The notes beneath the pieces were generated by a model that did not search any database, was not told where the DNA came from, and saw only the letters and a list, made by a program, of their open reading frames with translations. A program made the translations under genes and the position numbers. A stretch of 64,000 bases of DNA from CAYQNU01 sp964419055 (lineage in GTDB: Bacteria; Bacteroidota; Bacteroidia; Flavobacteriales_D; Parvicellaceae), in NCBI GenBank assembly GCA_964419055.1, contig CAYQNU010000011.1:1-64000 (forward strand). Reading direction: 5' to 3'. Shown piece after piece: positions 62,763-64,000 of this stretch. Every line of letters begins with the position of its first letter. Within the stretch, counting starts at the first letter, position 1.

Positions 62763-63019
62763 TATTTAGAAGTATTGCAAATACACGATTCACATTCAGT
62801 TTGGGTTGCAAATCCTTTTTGAGAGCAACCGGAATAACTAATTTGTTCGCATTGTTGTGTGGCAGCATTATAAAACCATCTTTGAAAAACGGCTAAACAT
62901 GCTTCGTTTGTTGGTGCTGTTTCTGAACAAACGGGCGAATTACTTGGAGCACAATCTTTTGAACAAGCTGGTGAGATGATTGAAAGGAGGATTAAGGAAA
63001 TAATTAAGAAGACTTTCAT
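62762..63019 (-). CDS. Kunitz/BPTI-domain small exported protein, probable lipoprotein
   Basis: The 85-residue protein has a signal sequence ending SPAC (Cys 19), a plausible lipobox. The mature part has a Kunitz-type pattern: cysteines at 31, 41, 57, 65, 76 and 79 or 81, with RWFYNAATQQC and ISYSGC matching the (R)W(Y/F)YN...C and YGGC core. The 15- and 7-residue spacings equal those of bovine trypsin inhibitor; the first and last loops differ by one or two. A serine-protease inhibitor at the cell surface is the natural guess. Coupled to the esterase gene. Confidence 0.78.
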   Translation of the reverse strand: MKVFLIISLILLSIISPACSKDCAPSNSPVCSETAPTNEACLAVFQRWFYNAATQQCEQISYSGCSQKGFATQTECESCICNTSK

Positions 63020-63028
63020 AAAGGTAGT

Positions 63029-63484
63029 TTATTTTACATAATTGTATTCATAAAGCGCTATCCATTCTTGAACCGTCATTTTTGAAACCAATTGTTCAAT
63101 TAAGTCATAAGGTATATCATTCATTTTCTTAAATCGTATGCATGATTTGCCCATATCTAATTTTGTTTTTGCGTGCAATGGATATTGCTCGATAAACCAG
63201 TTTGATAATTTAGGATCAGCATACATTCCCATGTGGTATAGGGCAATGAAGTTTTTTTGTGAAGCAATACCTAAAAATGGAAGAGGGTCGGAAGGAGTAC
63301 AGTGATACCCTTTTGGATAAAGGCTGTGAGGAACAAAATAGGAAATTTGTCCATAGTTAATACCTTCTTCAAAACCTTTAGGTAAATGTTTTAAAATCAG
63401 GTTTCTTAATCGATTCATTGGCTCCAATCTATCCGGAGGTAATTGATTCAAATAATCATCAACATGGGTTCCATTGTAATACAT
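63029..63484 (-). CDS. DUF1801-domain protein
   Basis: The 151-residue protein matches the DUF1801/YdhG-like family: VDDYLNQLPPDRLEPMNRLRNLI near the start, EGINYGQISYFVP, FIALYHMGMYADP, and the conserved KLDMGKSCIRFKKMNDIPYDLIEQLV. The fold resembles an iron-frataxin-like shape in relatives, but no function is established. It stops 9 bases before the Kunitz gene, so the three minus-strand genes 63484-61938 probably form one unit. Confidence 0.88.
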   Translation of the reverse strand: MYYNGTHVDDYLNQLPPDRLEPMNRLRNLILKHLPKGFEEGINYGQISYFVPHSLYPKGYHCTPSDPLPFLGIASQKNFIALYHMGMYADPKLSNWFIEQYPLHAKTKLDMGKSCIRFKKMNDIPYDLIEQLVSKMTVQEWIALYEYNYVK

Positions 63485-63631
63485 AGTGCTGAGTTTATAT
63501 ATTGTATAAATTTGTAAAGTGTAAAGTGCGAAGTTAATGAACTTTATTTAGATGATAATATGCATTCAACTTATTTTAACGTGATTCAATAGCAATTAGA
63601 TTCGATTTAAGAATGATGCGAAATTTCATTT

Positions 63632-63660
63632 TACATTTGATTTTCTTTTTGCTACTTTTG
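63632..63660 (+). promoter_or_regulatory. Two candidate -7 elements before ettA
   Basis: TACATTTG (63632-63639) and TACTTTTG (63653-63660) both match TAnnTTTG. The second ends 28 bases before the ATG and is the likelier one. Confidence 0.5.
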
Positions 63661-63688
63661 TATTTCAATAAAATTAATTCAAAATACT

Positions 63689-64000
63689 ATGTCAGTAGAC
63701 GATAAAAAAATTATATTTTCGATGGTGAATGTGTCCAAACAAACACCACAGGGTAAACAAATACTTAAAAACATTTATCTTTCTTTTTATTACGGAGCCA
63801 AAATCGGAATTTTAGGTCTCAATGGAGCAGGAAAGTCAACTGTGATGCGGATTATTGCAGGTTTGGATAAACAATATCAAGGTGATGTTGTATTTTCGGA
63901 TGGTTACACAGTGGGTTATTTACCTCAAGAACCTGATTTGGATGAAAATAAAACGGTTAAAGAAATTGTGCAAGAGGGTGTGCAAGAAACGGTAGATGCA
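63689..64000 (+). CDS. ettA: ABC-F ATPase EttA, cut by the window end
   Basis: Only the first 104 residues are present. They start MSVDDKKIIFSMVNVSKQTP and contain the Walker A motif LGLNGAGKST, then IIAGLDKQYQGDVVFSDGYTVGYLPQEPDLD, which is characteristic of EttA, the ABC-F protein that binds the ribosomal E site and throttles translation when ATP is low. The remaining 450 or so residues lie beyond the window. Confidence 0.92.
   Translation, partial: MSVDDKKIIFSMVNVSKQTPQGKQILKNIYLSFYYGAKIGILGLNGAGKSTVMRIIAGLDKQYQGDVVFSDGYTVGYLPQEPDLDENKTVKEIVQEGVQETVDA

Overview
The window is AT-rich, densely coded, and carries many marks of Bacteroidota, most likely Flavobacteriales. These include promoters of the TTTG - about 20 bp - TAnnTTTG type, C-terminal domains for type IX secretion (a type A tail on the M43 protease and a gliding-associated CHU_C tail on a Gly-rich adhesin), SprB-like repeats, a GWxTD protein, the Bacteroidota type of proline dehydrogenase, an extended S16 and a LytS-type kinase with TPRs. 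The exact genus cannot be read from the sequence; something near Crocinitomicaceae is a guess. Nothing looks like a prophage, an insertion sequence or a CRISPR array. No tRNA or rRNA gene was found.

Layout. 0-6.7 kb: Nif3-like protein, a coiled-coil protein whose zinc ribbon has lost its cysteines, a small DUF6132 protein, a secreted M43 metalloprotease coupled to a DUF2279 protein, dapB and rplS. 6.9-17.4 kb: a CCSK-repeat secreted peptide, typA, a LETM1-like protein, rpsP, a divergent tetR/alkB pair with a visible operator candidate, pyrD, a DOPA-dioxygenase homologue, an AlkC-type glycosylase, and a SirB1-like/nucleoside phosphorylase pair. 17.6-24.6 kb: one giant secreted repeat protein (at least 2311 residues) broken by a 100-N assembly gap. 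24.9-36.3 kb: GWxTD protein, proline dehydrogenase, PhnA-like protein, mnmD, the SRP RNA (found here on the minus strand between genes), a Ppx/GppA phosphatase, an ElaA acetyltransferase, an orphan sensor kinase and the Gly-rich adhesin. 36.4-46.8 kb: a GT-C-like membrane protein, rluD, a PaaY-like protein and thiolase, a polyprenyl synthase, rfbA and an MMPL transporter. 47-56.4 kb: a lipoprotein, a B12-type radical SAM protein, an MDR dehydrogenase, a short MscS, ubiE, a KdnB-like dehydrogenase and paaZ. 56.5-64 kb: an oligopeptidase B lipoprotein, a rhomboid, serC-serA, a Kunitz-domain lipoprotein coupled to an esterase, a DUF1801 protein, and the start of ettA, cut by the window end.

How the genes fit together. 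Most are housekeeping genes in short units of one to three. The thiolase, the PaaY-like protein and PaaZ point to phenylacetyl-CoA catabolism with its genes scattered, since the ring-oxygenase genes are not here. alkB with its own TetR-type regulator points to alkane use. The outer-surface theme (giant repeat protein, adhesin, metalloprotease, rfbA, KdnB-like enzyme) fits a gliding or surface-attached lifestyle. The most unusual object is the giant repeat protein. It contains at least 24 TPR-like units, of which a core is homogenised at the DNA level with a higher-order three-unit pattern, followed by a second array of 54-residue repeats.
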